From NCBI GenBank assembly GCA_039185015.1, contig JBCDAU010000029.1, positions 1-64,000 on the forward strand: a stretch of DNA of 64,000 nucleotides, in the 5' to 3' direction. Both the position numbers and the translations under genes were made by a program. How positions within the stretch are numbered: the first letter of the stretch is position 1; each line of letters begins with the position of its first letter. The DNA comes from JBCBSZ01 sp039185015. Lineage in GTDB: Bacteria > Actinomycetota > Acidimicrobiia > Acidimicrobiales > Poriferisodalaceae. A model generated the notes under the pieces. The model worked only from the letters and a program-made list of their open reading frames with translations. It was not told the origin of the DNA and did not search any database. Of the stretch, positions 41,053 to 48,565 are shown piece by piece.

Positions 41053-41793
41053 TCAGGCGGTGGGACCCAGGGGGACGGCGATGGTGACCACGTTGTCGGA
41101 GTAGCTCCGCTCGCCGGCGTCGAAGTCACCGCCGCAGGTGACGAGCGCGAGCGCGTGCTCGCCCTCGCGTCGGAAGAGCTCCTCGATGGGGAGGTCCTCC
41201 TTGGTGTACTGCGAGGTGTCGACCGTGCGATAGCGGTGCTCGCTGCCGTCGTCCATCACGACGGTCACGATGCTCCCGATCGGGAGGTCGAGCAGCTGGA
41301 AGAACGGCCCGGGCGCCCCGGCCCAGTCGACGTGGGCGGCGATGACCGACGAGCCCAGGTCGTCGCCGGGCATCGGTCCGTGCTTGTACCAGGCCGCTTC
41401 TTCGGCACCGGGGAGCTCCATCTCGCCGTTGTCGGCGACCCCAGCGGTGATGATGGGCGCCTCGACGCCGATGGCATCGATCCGGAGGGACGCCGGGCGG
41501 CGAGGGAGCTCGAGGTCCTCGAAGCGTGCAGACGACACCGGGACGGCATCGACCGCGATGGGGACGCCGGAGGTGCGCTCGATCCCGTCCTCGGCCAGGT
41601 CGATGGTCGAGGACAGGGCGATGGGCCCCGGCCCGGCGCCGTCGTCGCCGCTCTCGGTCGACCCGCCGCCCTCGGCGCCAGGAGGCGCCGGGGCGACGGC
41701 GTTCAACGGGTCAGCGCCGCAGGCGGCGAGGAGGAAGCCGCCGAGGACGACGGCGACCAGGAGCCACCGCCGTCCCTCGACGCTCGGATGCAC
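41053..41793 (-). CDS. Class F sortase with a lipoprotein signal
   Basis: A 246-residue sortase of class F. Catalytic His154 is in VIAAHVDWAGA, Cys220 is in LVTCGGDF, and Arg lies in GERSYSDNVV. It should attach surface proteins to the wall. The N-terminus ends in GFLLAACG, a lipobox, so this sortase may be lipid-anchored rather than held by a membrane helix, which is uncommon for the family. The linker is Pro/Glu-rich. GTG 41793 lies 4 nt after the stop of the DUF4397 gene, its likely substrate. Confidence 0.85.
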   Translation of the reverse strand: MHPSVEGRRWLLVAVVLGGFLLAACGADPLNAVAPAPPGAEGGGSTESGDDGAGPGPIALSSTIDLAEDGIERTSGVPIAVDAVPVSSARFEDLELPRRPASLRIDAIGVEAPIITAGVADNGEMELPGAEEAAWYKHGPMPGDDLGSSVIAAHVDWAGAPGPFFQLLDLPIGSIVTVVMDDGSEHRYRTVDTSQYTKEDLPIEELFRREGEHALALVTCGGDFDAGERSYSDNVVTIAVPLGPTA

Positions 41794-41797
41794 CGTC

Positions 41798-42634
41798 TCA
41801 GTCGCGGCGGCTGAGGCGGACGGCGGCCGGCACGGCCAGGAGACCGAGCGCCAGCACCACGCCGAGGCCGACGACGGCCACGACGACACCGGTCGAGCCG
41901 GAGTCGGCGGCGAGCCCGCTGTCACCGGCGTTGATCTGCTCGGGCGGGTCGGCCTCGGCCTCGGCCTCGCCGCCGAGACCGTCGAAGGTCTGGGTCAGGA
42001 GGGCGAAGGAGCCGTCGTCGAGGGAGCCGATGGCGTAGACGACGAGGTTGACGCCCTCGACGACCGTGATCGGCGCCTCGACCAGCACCTCGGTGGTGCC
42101 GGCGGCGGCGATGCCGGTCATGTAGTCACCGGCGGGCAGGATCGCCGCGGACTCGCCACCGTTCTCGATGCCGTCCAGGCCGGCCACGGCCTCACCACCG
42201 GCGACGATGTCGACGGCCGGGGCGGCGGCGGTGTGGCGAACGGTGACACGGCCGTTGCCGGCGTCGATCTCGCTCAGATCGTTCACGAAGGCGCCCAGCG
42301 TCGGGTTGCCCTCGGCGTCGAGGTGGGCGATGACGCTGATGCTCTCGCCACCCGGGATCGGGGCGGTCACGTCGATGACGGCGGTGTCGGCTTCGGGATC
42401 GGCACCGGCAGCGAAGATCTCGATCTGGTAGTCGCCGGCGGGGAGCTCGAGGGGACCGGCGACGGTCTCCGGCTCGAAGGCGGGCAGGGTGGCCTCGCCG
42501 TTGACGTAGACGTCGACGGTGACGCCCGGGATGCCGTGCAACACGTGCACTTCGCTCGTGTCCTGTGCACCTGCCGGTGCTGCGACCAGCATCGCCGCAA
42601 CGGCGACGAGCCCAGCGACCAAGATCCGCTTCAT
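41798..42634 (-). CDS. DUF4397 surface protein, likely sortase substrate
   Basis: A 278-residue protein: signal peptide to about residue 25 (APAGAQ), one or two DUF4397 domains (VHVLHGIPGVTVDVYVNGEAT and a second copy near VRHTAAAPAVDIVAGGEAV), then an Ala/Gly/Asp linker and a C-terminal membrane helix with a RRD tail. That end resembles a sorting signal, although no LPXTG is present; GDSGLAADSG is a possible variant motif. It is 4 nt upstream of the class F sortase, a pairing seen in other actinobacteria. GGAGGAT precedes ATG 42634. Confidence 0.8.
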   Translation of the reverse strand: MKRILVAGLVAVAAMLVAAPAGAQDTSEVHVLHGIPGVTVDVYVNGEATLPAFEPETVAGPLELPAGDYQIEIFAAGADPEADTAVIDVTAPIPGGESISVIAHLDAEGNPTLGAFVNDLSEIDAGNGRVTVRHTAAAPAVDIVAGGEAVAGLDGIENGGESAAILPAGDYMTGIAAAGTTEVLVEAPITVVEGVNLVVYAIGSLDDGSFALLTQTFDGLGGEAEAEADPPEQINAGDSGLAADSGSTGVVVAVVGLGVVLALGLLAVPAAVRLSRRD

Positions 42635-42772
42635 CGGGTGATCCTCCTCATGGGGTGCTCTCCATGTTGCCGCGCGTGGCGACCTCACTGGTGACATGAC
42701 GGCCGCGCAACGTGCAAATTGACGCTTTCCACGCAGAAGCCGCCCCTCCGCCACTCTTCGCAGGTACCTCAG

Positions 42773-42778
42773 TATCCT
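42773..42778 (+). promoter_or_regulatory. -10 box of the M15 peptidase gene (leaderless)
   Basis: TATCCT is 9 nt before GTG 42788 with no Shine-Dalgarno. It serves the divergent partner of the DUF4397-sortase pair. Confidence 0.45.
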
Positions 42779-42787
42779 GATCTCACC

Positions 42788-44029
42788 GTGCGTGAAAGGT
42801 CTGGAGTTCGAGCGCTGGCGTTGCGCGTCCCGGTGCTGGCTGCCGCGCTCCTCGTCGCCGTCCTGACGCAGGCCGGCCCCGAGGCAGAGGCGCAGAGCCT
42901 CTCCGATCTACGCGAGGAGAAGGAGCGCATCGAGGCGGAGCGGGACGAGCTCCAGGAGCAGCAAGCGGTCCTCGCCTCGGAGCTCGATGCCGAGCAGGCC
43001 GAGCTCGACGACATCATCGATGCGCTCGACGCCATCCAGGCCGACCTCGACGCCAAGGAGGAGCGGCTCGCCTCCGCCAACGAGGCGCTCGGGCGAGCCG
43101 AGGACCAGGTCGACCTCGCCATCCTCGCCGAGGACCGCACGCGCATCGAGGCCGAGCAGCTCGAGGGCGAGCTGCAGAACCTCGCCGTCGAGGCCTACGT
43201 CAACCCGGCGGGTGACGAGGTCGTCGAGGCCCTGATCTCCGGCGACGTGCTGGAGGCGCCCCAGCGCCGCGTCCTCCTCGACGTCACCGCGCAGGTGCAG
43301 GTCGATCTCATCGACCGCTACCGCGAGGTCAGGGCCGAGCTCTCCGATCGGGCTGACGTCGCCGCCGATGCCGTCGCCCTCACCGAGCAGCGGCGTGAGG
43401 CGGCCGATCGCGAGGTCGCTGCGGTCGAGGAGGCCAAGGCCCGCCAGGAGGACTTCGCCGCCGACGTCGAGGCCCGCATCGAGCACCTCGCCGGTGAGGC
43501 GGCCAGCCTCGAGGCGATCGACGACACCCTCGCCGCCGAGCTGCGCTCGACCAACTCCGAGATCACCGAGCGGGTCCGCCAGATCGAGGAAGCGGCCCGG
43601 CGCCGCGCTCCCAGCTCGGTCGGCGCACCTGCGCCCCCGTCCGAGATCGTCAGCGTCCAGGGCATCTGGGTCCACCAGTCCATCGCCGACAACGTCGACG
43701 CGCTCCTCACCGCCGCAGCCGCCGACGGCATCAGCCTCGGTGGCGGTGGCTACCGCAGCGCCGAGGGCCAGCTCGCCGTCCGCCGTCGCAACTGCGGCAC
43801 CAGCGATTACGCGATCTACGAGATGCCGGCCTCCAGCTGTCGTCCGCCCACCGCTCGTCCCGGCTCCTCCATGCACGAGCGCGGTCTGGCCATCGACTTC
43901 ACCTACAACGGCCGAGGCATCGGCACCCGCTCGAACGCCGCCTACCAGTGGCTGGCCGAGAACGCGAGCCGCTTCGGCCTCTACAACCTCCCCAGCGAGC
44001 CCTGGCACTGGTCGACGAACGGCCGCTGA
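42788..44029 (+). CDS. Coiled-coil D,D-carboxypeptidase (M15/VanY-like)
   Basis: A 413-residue secreted protein. The signal peptide is at about 1-35, then a long coiled coil to about 285 (LREEKERIEAERDELQEQQ and following heptads), then an M15 peptidase domain. Zinc-binding residues are His363 and Asp370 (MHERGLAIDF) and His407 (EPWHWS). It likely trims peptidoglycan stem peptides, and the coiled coil may position it at the divisome, as in FtsEX-linked hydrolases. GTG 42788 is set by the TATCCT box. It is divergent from the DUF4397-sortase operon. Confidence 0.85.
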   Translation: MRERSGVRALALRVPVLAAALLVAVLTQAGPEAEAQSLSDLREEKERIEAERDELQEQQAVLASELDAEQAELDDIIDALDAIQADLDAKEERLASANEALGRAEDQVDLAILAEDRTRIEAEQLEGELQNLAVEAYVNPAGDEVVEALISGDVLEAPQRRVLLDVTAQVQVDLIDRYREVRAELSDRADVAADAVALTEQRREAADREVAAVEEAKARQEDFAADVEARIEHLAGEAASLEAIDDTLAAELRSTNSEITERVRQIEEAARRRAPSSVGAPAPPSEIVSVQGIWVHQSIADNVDALLTAAAADGISLGGGGYRSAEGQLAVRRRNCGTSDYAIYEMPASSCRPPTARPGSSMHERGLAIDFTYNGRGIGTRSNAAYQWLAENASRFGLYNLPSEPWHWSTNGR

Positions 44030-44031
44030 GT

Positions 44032-44066
44032 GTCGGGCTGATCAAGTGGGACGGGTCGGGCTGATC
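44032..44066 (+). repeat. 12-nt direct repeat in a 159-nt gap
   Basis: GTCGGGCTGATC occurs at 44032-44043 and 44055-44066 just after the peptidase stop. The rest of the gap (44067-44175) shows no gene; GGAG/CTCC arms near 44091 could end transcription. Confidence 0.5.
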
Positions 44067-44175
44067 GAAGGCTCCCCCGATGGGGATCAGGAGTCCGGGC
44101 TCCCTGCGTCCGCGTCGTTGGTGCTGTTCCGGCGCCCGGTTCGCTCCGACGGGATTGCCGTGCCGTACCCGGGCC

Positions 44176-44181
44176 TACGCT
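44176..44181 (+). promoter_or_regulatory. -10 box of the three-gene hypothetical cassette (leaderless)
   Basis: TACGCT lies 7 nt before GTG 44189, with no Shine-Dalgarno. Confidence 0.4.
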
Positions 44182-44188
44182 CCACGTC

Positions 44189-44428
44189 GTGGAGCGGCGC
44201 CAGCCATCAGAGCATCCGTTCACGGAGAGTCCGACCGAGGAGTACGTCGGTCTGATCTGGATCGGGGACGAACCGGGCAGACGCTTCCGTGTCCGTGCAC
44301 GAAGCGCAGGCGAAGCTCGGCGGCTGGTCGAAGCCGAGCACGGAACCGGTCATGTCATCACCGTGCACAACGAACGAGACGCCAGCCGACCCCGCGGCGG
44401 GCGCAGCGGCCGGAGCGATCCCGAGTGA
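44189..44428 (+). CDS. Small hypothetical protein, 79 aa
   Basis: Unrecognised. The segment EEYVGLIWIGDEPGRRFRVRARSAGEARRLVEAEHG looks like a small folded beta-alpha unit, followed by a basic tail. GTG 44189 lies 7 nt after TACGCT. Its TGA overlaps the next GTG by 4 nt (GTGA at 44425), so it belongs to a three-gene cassette with 44425-44850 and 44847-45227. A helper of the next protein is likely. Confidence 0.55.
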   Translation: MERRQPSEHPFTESPTEEYVGLIWIGDEPGRRFRVRARSAGEARRLVEAEHGTGHVITVHNERDASRPRGGRSGRSDPE

Positions 44429-44850
44429 CCGATCCCGACGACGCCGACCGGCCGCTCACAGACGACGAAATCGCCGCCCGCAACGTGCTCGACCGCACTG
44501 AATACGTCCTCGACATCGACTGCGACGCCCCCACCATCCGGTTCGTCCTCGGCGGCCGCTGCGACCACCTCGACCGCACCGTCGAGAACATCCTGGATGG
44601 CCTCCACGGCGACCGTCTCGTCGCGCACGTCGCTGTCGCCGCGCGCTTCGCCGTCACCTCCGCTGGCCGCTCCGCTCAGGACGAGGCACGGGCGTGGACC
44701 TTCACTGTCACTGTCACCTTCCATTCCGACAGGCTCGGGATCTGCGCCGTCGGTCACCTCACCGATGACACAGTGCTCAGGACCGGCGACTGCTCCCGCG
44801 TCAACGACGACCCCGAGCTTCGCCATCGTGAGCTGAAGCGGGCCGCGTGA
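44425..44850 (+). CDS. Hypothetical protein, 141 aa
   Basis: Unrecognised. Mixed alpha/beta composition with three cysteines (DIDCDAPT, GGRCDHLD, GICAVGHL), no membrane segment and no known motif. GTG 44425 overlaps the previous stop and its stop overlaps the next GTG. The tight coupling suggests it acts with the NTF2-like protein downstream. Confidence 0.55.
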   Translation: MTDPDDADRPLTDDEIAARNVLDRTEYVLDIDCDAPTIRFVLGGRCDHLDRTVENILDGLHGDRLVAHVAVAARFAVTSAGRSAQDEARAWTFTVTVTFHSDRLGICAVGHLTDDTVLRTGDCSRVNDDPELRHRELKRAA

Positions 44851-45227
44851 CCGGCAAGGGGGATGCGTCCGATTCCGTTCGGGACGAGGAGCGAGTCGTC
44901 CGAAGGCACCTCGCGGCCTTCAACGCCGGGGACGTGTCGGGCCTTGCGGGGACGCTGGCTCCTGACGTGATGTGGTTGACCGGTCAGGATCGTCTCGTCG
45001 GCCTCGCCGAGGTGGAGCCGTTCTTCGCCCGAGCGATGGCGGCGCTGCGACCGCAGCTGGAGGTCCATCGGCTGGTCGCCGACTCCGGTGTTGTCATGGC
45101 CGAGCTGATCGAGCGGCTCACCCACGACGGCGAGGCACAGACGTACCCGCTGGTCGGTGTCTACGACATCGCCGACGGTCGGATCGTGCGTGCCGCCATC
45201 TACCGCGAGGGCACCGCCGACCTCTGA
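44847..45227 (+). CDS. NTF2/SnoaL-like protein
   Basis: A 126-residue NTF2-fold protein. EERVVRRHLAAFNAGDVSGLAGTLAPDVMWL is the usual SnoaL/ketosteroid-isomerase-like opening, and DIADGRIVRAAIYREG is the usual end. Such domains bind or isomerise small molecules. GTG 44847 overlaps the preceding stop. It is a stand-alone relative of the domain fused to the P450 at 1613, though the two are not closely similar. The gap 45228-45355 holds no gene. Confidence 0.75.
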   Translation: MTGKGDASDSVRDEERVVRRHLAAFNAGDVSGLAGTLAPDVMWLTGQDRLVGLAEVEPFFARAMAALRPQLEVHRLVADSGVVMAELIERLTHDGEAQTYPLVGVYDIADGRIVRAAIYREGTADL

Positions 45228-45355
45228 CGGGGGAGCTGCGTGACGCCGGAGACGCCGGCGCGCCGAATCGCCCGGCGGGGCCGGGTCGTTCGTCGGGCGA
45301 AGCGTTGGTCGGTCGGTGGCGTCCGAAGGACCGGAGTCTGATCAGACCGGTGGGC

Positions 45356-46549
45356 TCATTCGCGTGGTGGGGTGATGCCGGCTCGTTCGAGCCATTCGTG
45401 GTCCCAGCCTGGTGGTGGGTGGAAGCGGAGTTCGGTGTTGGGGGTGCCGGTGGTGGTCCATCCGGATTCGTGGAGGAATCGGTGGTGGTGGCGGCAGAGG
45501 TGGACGAGGTTGTCGAGTCGGTGTTGGCCGCCGTCTGATCGGTGCCGTAGGTGGTGGATGTCGCAGCGGTGGGCGATCACCTGGCAGCCGGGGAAGGCGC
45601 AGACCGGGTCGCGCACGAGCAGCGCGCGTCGTTGGCCGACGGTGATCGTGGGGGTGGCGGCGGTGACGTCGAGGATGCTGCGGGCGGATCGGGTGACGGT
45701 GCAGATCGAGGCGCCGCACAGCAGGCGTTCGGCGGTCGCGGCGGGGATGGGTGTGCCGCCGACGTCTGCTCTCGGTGCGAGCCGGCCGCCGGGGCTGGGT
45801 GACGCAACCGGTGCCGAGCTGCCGTCGTCGCATGTCGGGTTTGTTCGTGCCAGGTCGTGATCGATCACAACCGTGACAGACACCGCTTCGTCGCTGGTGG
45901 CCAACGCGACGAGCGCATCGGCGTTGCGTCGGGCGAGGGTGCGGGGTGGTCCGCCAGCCGGGTCGGGGTCGTTGCGGTGGGCGGTGATCGCCGCAGACAA
46001 CGCTGCGGCACCGTCGGGGACGAGGCGGCCGGTGAGCCCGACGCCGCCGAACAGGTCGGGTCGCATCAGGAACCGGCGGTCGGCCCAGACTTCCTCGGCG
46101 TCCTGGCGGGCGAGTTCTCGGTCGCAGTGCTGGCGCCAGGTGGCGATGGTTCGTTCCCAGGTCGGGGCTGCCTCGTTGCGGGCAGTGTCGAGCAACGCAT
46201 CTTCGTCTCGTTGCGCGCACTCGGCTCGCCGGTTGCCCACAGCACGGGCGAGTGCGTCGAGGTGGGCGCCGGCGATCTCGCCGGCCCGGTAGGCCACGGC
46301 GAAGGCGGGCAACAGGCCGCAGACCCGTGCTCGTTCGGTGAGGCGGCGGGCCTCGGCGCCATCGAGCTGGGCGAACAGACCCAGCCACTCCTCGGCCGAG
46401 CGGGACCCGTCGAAGCGCCACCACTCGGTCCCCAGCCACGACTCCAACCGGGCGGCCACGTCGGCCTGGGCGGCACGCAACGTGTCGCAGGCGGCGAGCA
46501 GGTCACGGGTCTCGGCCCGCACCGCCTCGACGTCCACGACCGCTGCCAC
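45356..46549 (-). CDS. DUF222/HNH endonuclease-type protein
   Basis: A 397-residue protein of the very common actinobacterial family with an N-terminal DUF222 (LLAACDTLRAAQADVAARLE ...) and a C-terminal HNH nuclease. The nuclease has CAFPGC, CDIHHLRHRSDGG, NLVHLCRHHH and FLHESGW, so the zinc and catalytic residues are intact. The role of these often multi-copy proteins is unclear; some behave as mobile or recombination-linked. GTG 46549 is set by TACTGT 7 nt upstream, beside CACGTACGTG. No homing target is evident. Confidence 0.85.
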   Translation of the reverse strand: MAAVVDVEAVRAETRDLLAACDTLRAAQADVAARLESWLGTEWWRFDGSRSAEEWLGLFAQLDGAEARRLTERARVCGLLPAFAVAYRAGEIAGAHLDALARAVGNRRAECAQRDEDALLDTARNEAAPTWERTIATWRQHCDRELARQDAEEVWADRRFLMRPDLFGGVGLTGRLVPDGAAALSAAITAHRNDPDPAGGPPRTLARRNADALVALATSDEAVSVTVVIDHDLARTNPTCDDGSSAPVASPSPGGRLAPRADVGGTPIPAATAERLLCGASICTVTRSARSILDVTAATPTITVGQRRALLVRDPVCAFPGCQVIAHRCDIHHLRHRSDGGQHRLDNLVHLCRHHHRFLHESGWTTTGTPNTELRFHPPPGWDHEWLERAGITPPRE

Positions 46550-46556
46550 GTACGTG

Positions 46557-46562
46557 ACAGTA
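46557..46562 (-). promoter_or_regulatory. -10 box of the DUF222-HNH gene (leaderless)
   Basis: On the minus strand TACTGT is 7 nt before GTG 46549. The palindrome CACGTACGTG (46547-46556) occupies the spacer and start codon. Confidence 0.4.
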
Positions 46563-46604
46563 CGAAGGGGGTGTGTCACCGAACGCCCGCATCGGCGCCG
46601 CCCG

Positions 46605-47180
46605 TCAGCCGCCCCGATACGACGCGACGAGCCACCGCCGACCGGTGACGATGTCGGCCCAGCGCTCCCGCACCTCAGGTGGCGCAGGCCGGTACGCGGG
46701 CCGCAGCGCCTCGACCAGCTGCCGGGCATCGGCCCGGCCGAGGACGTCTGGAGGAGCGAGCGCGATGAGCGCCGCTCCGAGCCCCACCACCTCCAACCCG
46801 AACCGCTCCCGCAGCATCTCGGCCACCAGCCGGTTGGCCCCGGGATCGAGGTCGCCGTCGAAGTACCCGTTCGGATGGGCGGCGATGGCATCGCACGGCT
46901 CGGGCGCCTCGATGGCGAAGCACCTCGCCACGGGACCGAACACCGCAGCGGGGTCGCCCGAGGTCTCGACGATCTCCCCGCCCGCTTCATGAGGTGCGAT
47001 CAGCCGCCCGCCGAACCGGTCCAGGCCGGCCTCGTCCGCCAGCCGCCGGACCCCAGCGACCACCGTCTCCGCCCAGCGCTCGGGCGAGAGCACCAGCTCC
47101 GACTCGTACGCCTCCCGCTCGTCGGCCGAGAGCAGATCGAGGTCTGGCACGTCCAGGTCGTATCGCTGGACGCAGTGCAT
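46605..47180 (-). CDS. Hypothetical protein, 191 aa, probable N-terminal frameshift
   Basis: Unrecognised; cytoplasmic, with YDLDVPDLDLLSADEREAY and an EALRPAYRPAPPEVRERWADIV end. ATG 47180 has no ribosome-binding site. Before it, the same frame reads like protein (DEQLLFLLDDHQQAAYTS) back to a TGA, with no start codon. One frame over, ATG 47282 begins MPADSAAAGRLTGGG and would join this segment by a single-base change in the GGCGGCGGCGCC run. So the true N-terminus is probably longer, and a frameshift or sequencing error separates it. Confidence 0.55.
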   Translation of the reverse strand: MHCVQRYDLDVPDLDLLSADEREAYESELVLSPERWAETVVAGVRRLADEAGLDRFGGRLIAPHEAGGEIVETSGDPAAVFGPVARCFAIEAPEPCDAIAAHPNGYFDGDLDPGANRLVAEMLRERFGLEVVGLGAALIALAPPDVLGRADARQLVEALRPAYRPAPPEVRERWADIVTGRRWLVASYRGG

Positions 47181-47296
47181 CGACGTGTAGGCGGCTTGTT
47201 GGTGGTCGTCGAGGAGGAACAGGAGCTGCTCATCCGGCGCCGCCGCCCGTCAACCGCCCCGCTGCGGCGCTGTCGGCCGGCATCGGACCCATCACC

Positions 47297-47302
47297 TAAC
47301 GT
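47297..47302 (+). promoter_or_regulatory. TAACGT element before the serine hydrolase
   Basis: CCTAACGTCG, 39 nt before ATG 47342, repeats the string found before 37709. The leader CACGAGGGGACAGC (47327-47340) is the ribosome-binding region. Confidence 0.35.
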
Positions 47303-47341
47303 CGCAGCGCCGACATCGGCTGGGGACACGAGGGGACAGCA

Positions 47342-48565
47342 ATGGGTGCAGCAGACGTGGGGATGAGCAAGTCGCGCCTCGACCGGATCGAGCCCGGACT
47401 CCGGAGCTTCATCGACCGAGGAGTCGTCGCCGGGTCGAACGCCGTCGTGAGCCGCCGGGGCGAGATCGTGCACCGCTCGAGCCTCGGCCACCGTGATCGC
47501 GAGGCCGGCGTGGCGATGACCGACGACACGATCTTCCGGATCTACTCGATGACGAAGCCCGTCGTGGCGACGGCGCTGATGATGCTGCAGGAGGAGCACG
47601 GCTTCCCGCTGACGTCGCCGGTGATGGCGTTCATCCCGTCGTTCGCCGCGACGCAGGTGGTGAACGCCGACGGCGAGCTCGAGCCGCAGGCGCGGCCGAT
47701 GGACCTCCGCGACATCCTGACCCACACCAGCGGACTGACCTACGACTTCCTGCTCGGCTCACCGGCGGACGATGCGTACCGGGCCGCCCGCATCATGAAC
47801 GACGCGACCCGGACCCTGGAGGAGCTCGCCGACGCCATCGCCGAGCAGCCTCTTGCGTTCCAGCCCGGTGCCGGATGGCGCTACAGCGTCGGCATCGACG
47901 TCGTCGCACGCGTCGTCGAGGTGATCTCGGGTCAGCCGCTCGGCACGTTCCTCCAGGAGCGGCTGTTCGGCCCGCTCGGCATGACCGACACGGCGTTCGG
48001 CGTACCCGACGATCAGCTCGGCCGCCTCGCTGCGATGTACGGCCTGCCGGATCTCATGGGCCGCGACTACTCCGCGGCCCAGCTCCTCGAGGCCGCCCTC
48101 GCTGGTGTGAACGAGCGGCACGACGTCTCCGAGACCTACCCGACGGACCAGCCCGACACCTTCGTGCGCGGCGGCGTCGGCCTCTTCTCGACGATCGACG
48201 ACTACCTCAGCTTCGCCACGATGCTCCTCAGCGGCGAGGCGAACGGCGAGCGCTTCCTCGGGCGCAAGACGCTCGAGCTCATGCACACCAATCACGTGCC
48301 GGCCGAGCTGCTCCCGTTCGACCTCATCGGACAGCCGTTCAACGGGTGGGGCTTCGGCCTGGGCTCGCGGGTGTTGATGGACGTCGGTCGCATGGGTGGC
48401 CACGGATCCGTCGGTGAGTTCGGCTGGGCCGGCGCGGCGAAGACCTACTTCTGGGTCGACCCGACCGAATCAATCGTCGGCGTGTACATGAGTCAGTACA
48501 TGACCGGCCTGGAGCTGCCCGAGCAGGTGCTCCGAGCGCTCACCTATCAAGCGATCATCGACTGA
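47342..48565 (+). CDS. Serine hydrolase (beta-lactamase fold)
   Basis: A 407-residue enzyme of the class C beta-lactamase/esterase family. SMTK starts at Ser69, Tyr181 is in WRYSVGID, LTHTSGLT follows the first motif, and GWAGAAKTYFW replaces the KTG box. It is a paralogue of the protein at 23532 and shares its 14-nt leader. No signal peptide is seen. It likely hydrolyses an ester or amide in the cytoplasm. AGGGGA precedes ATG 47342. Its 3' end overlaps the convergent DMFase-like gene by 11 nt. Confidence 0.85.
   Translation: MGAADVGMSKSRLDRIEPGLRSFIDRGVVAGSNAVVSRRGEIVHRSSLGHRDREAGVAMTDDTIFRIYSMTKPVVATALMMLQEEHGFPLTSPVMAFIPSFAATQVVNADGELEPQARPMDLRDILTHTSGLTYDFLLGSPADDAYRAARIMNDATRTLEELADAIAEQPLAFQPGAGWRYSVGIDVVARVVEVISGQPLGTFLQERLFGPLGMTDTAFGVPDDQLGRLAAMYGLPDLMGRDYSAAQLLEAALAGVNERHDVSETYPTDQPDTFVRGGVGLFSTIDDYLSFATMLLSGEANGERFLGRKTLELMHTNHVPAELLPFDLIGQPFNGWGFGLGSRVLMDVGRMGGHGSVGEFGWAGAAKTYFWVDPTESIVGVYMSQYMTGLELPEQVLRALTYQAIID

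Noticed and set aside
47181..47341. TGA upstream of the 46605-47180 gene as a second selenocysteine codon
   Set aside because: No cysteine-type family position and no frame continuation upstream; a frameshift explains it better.
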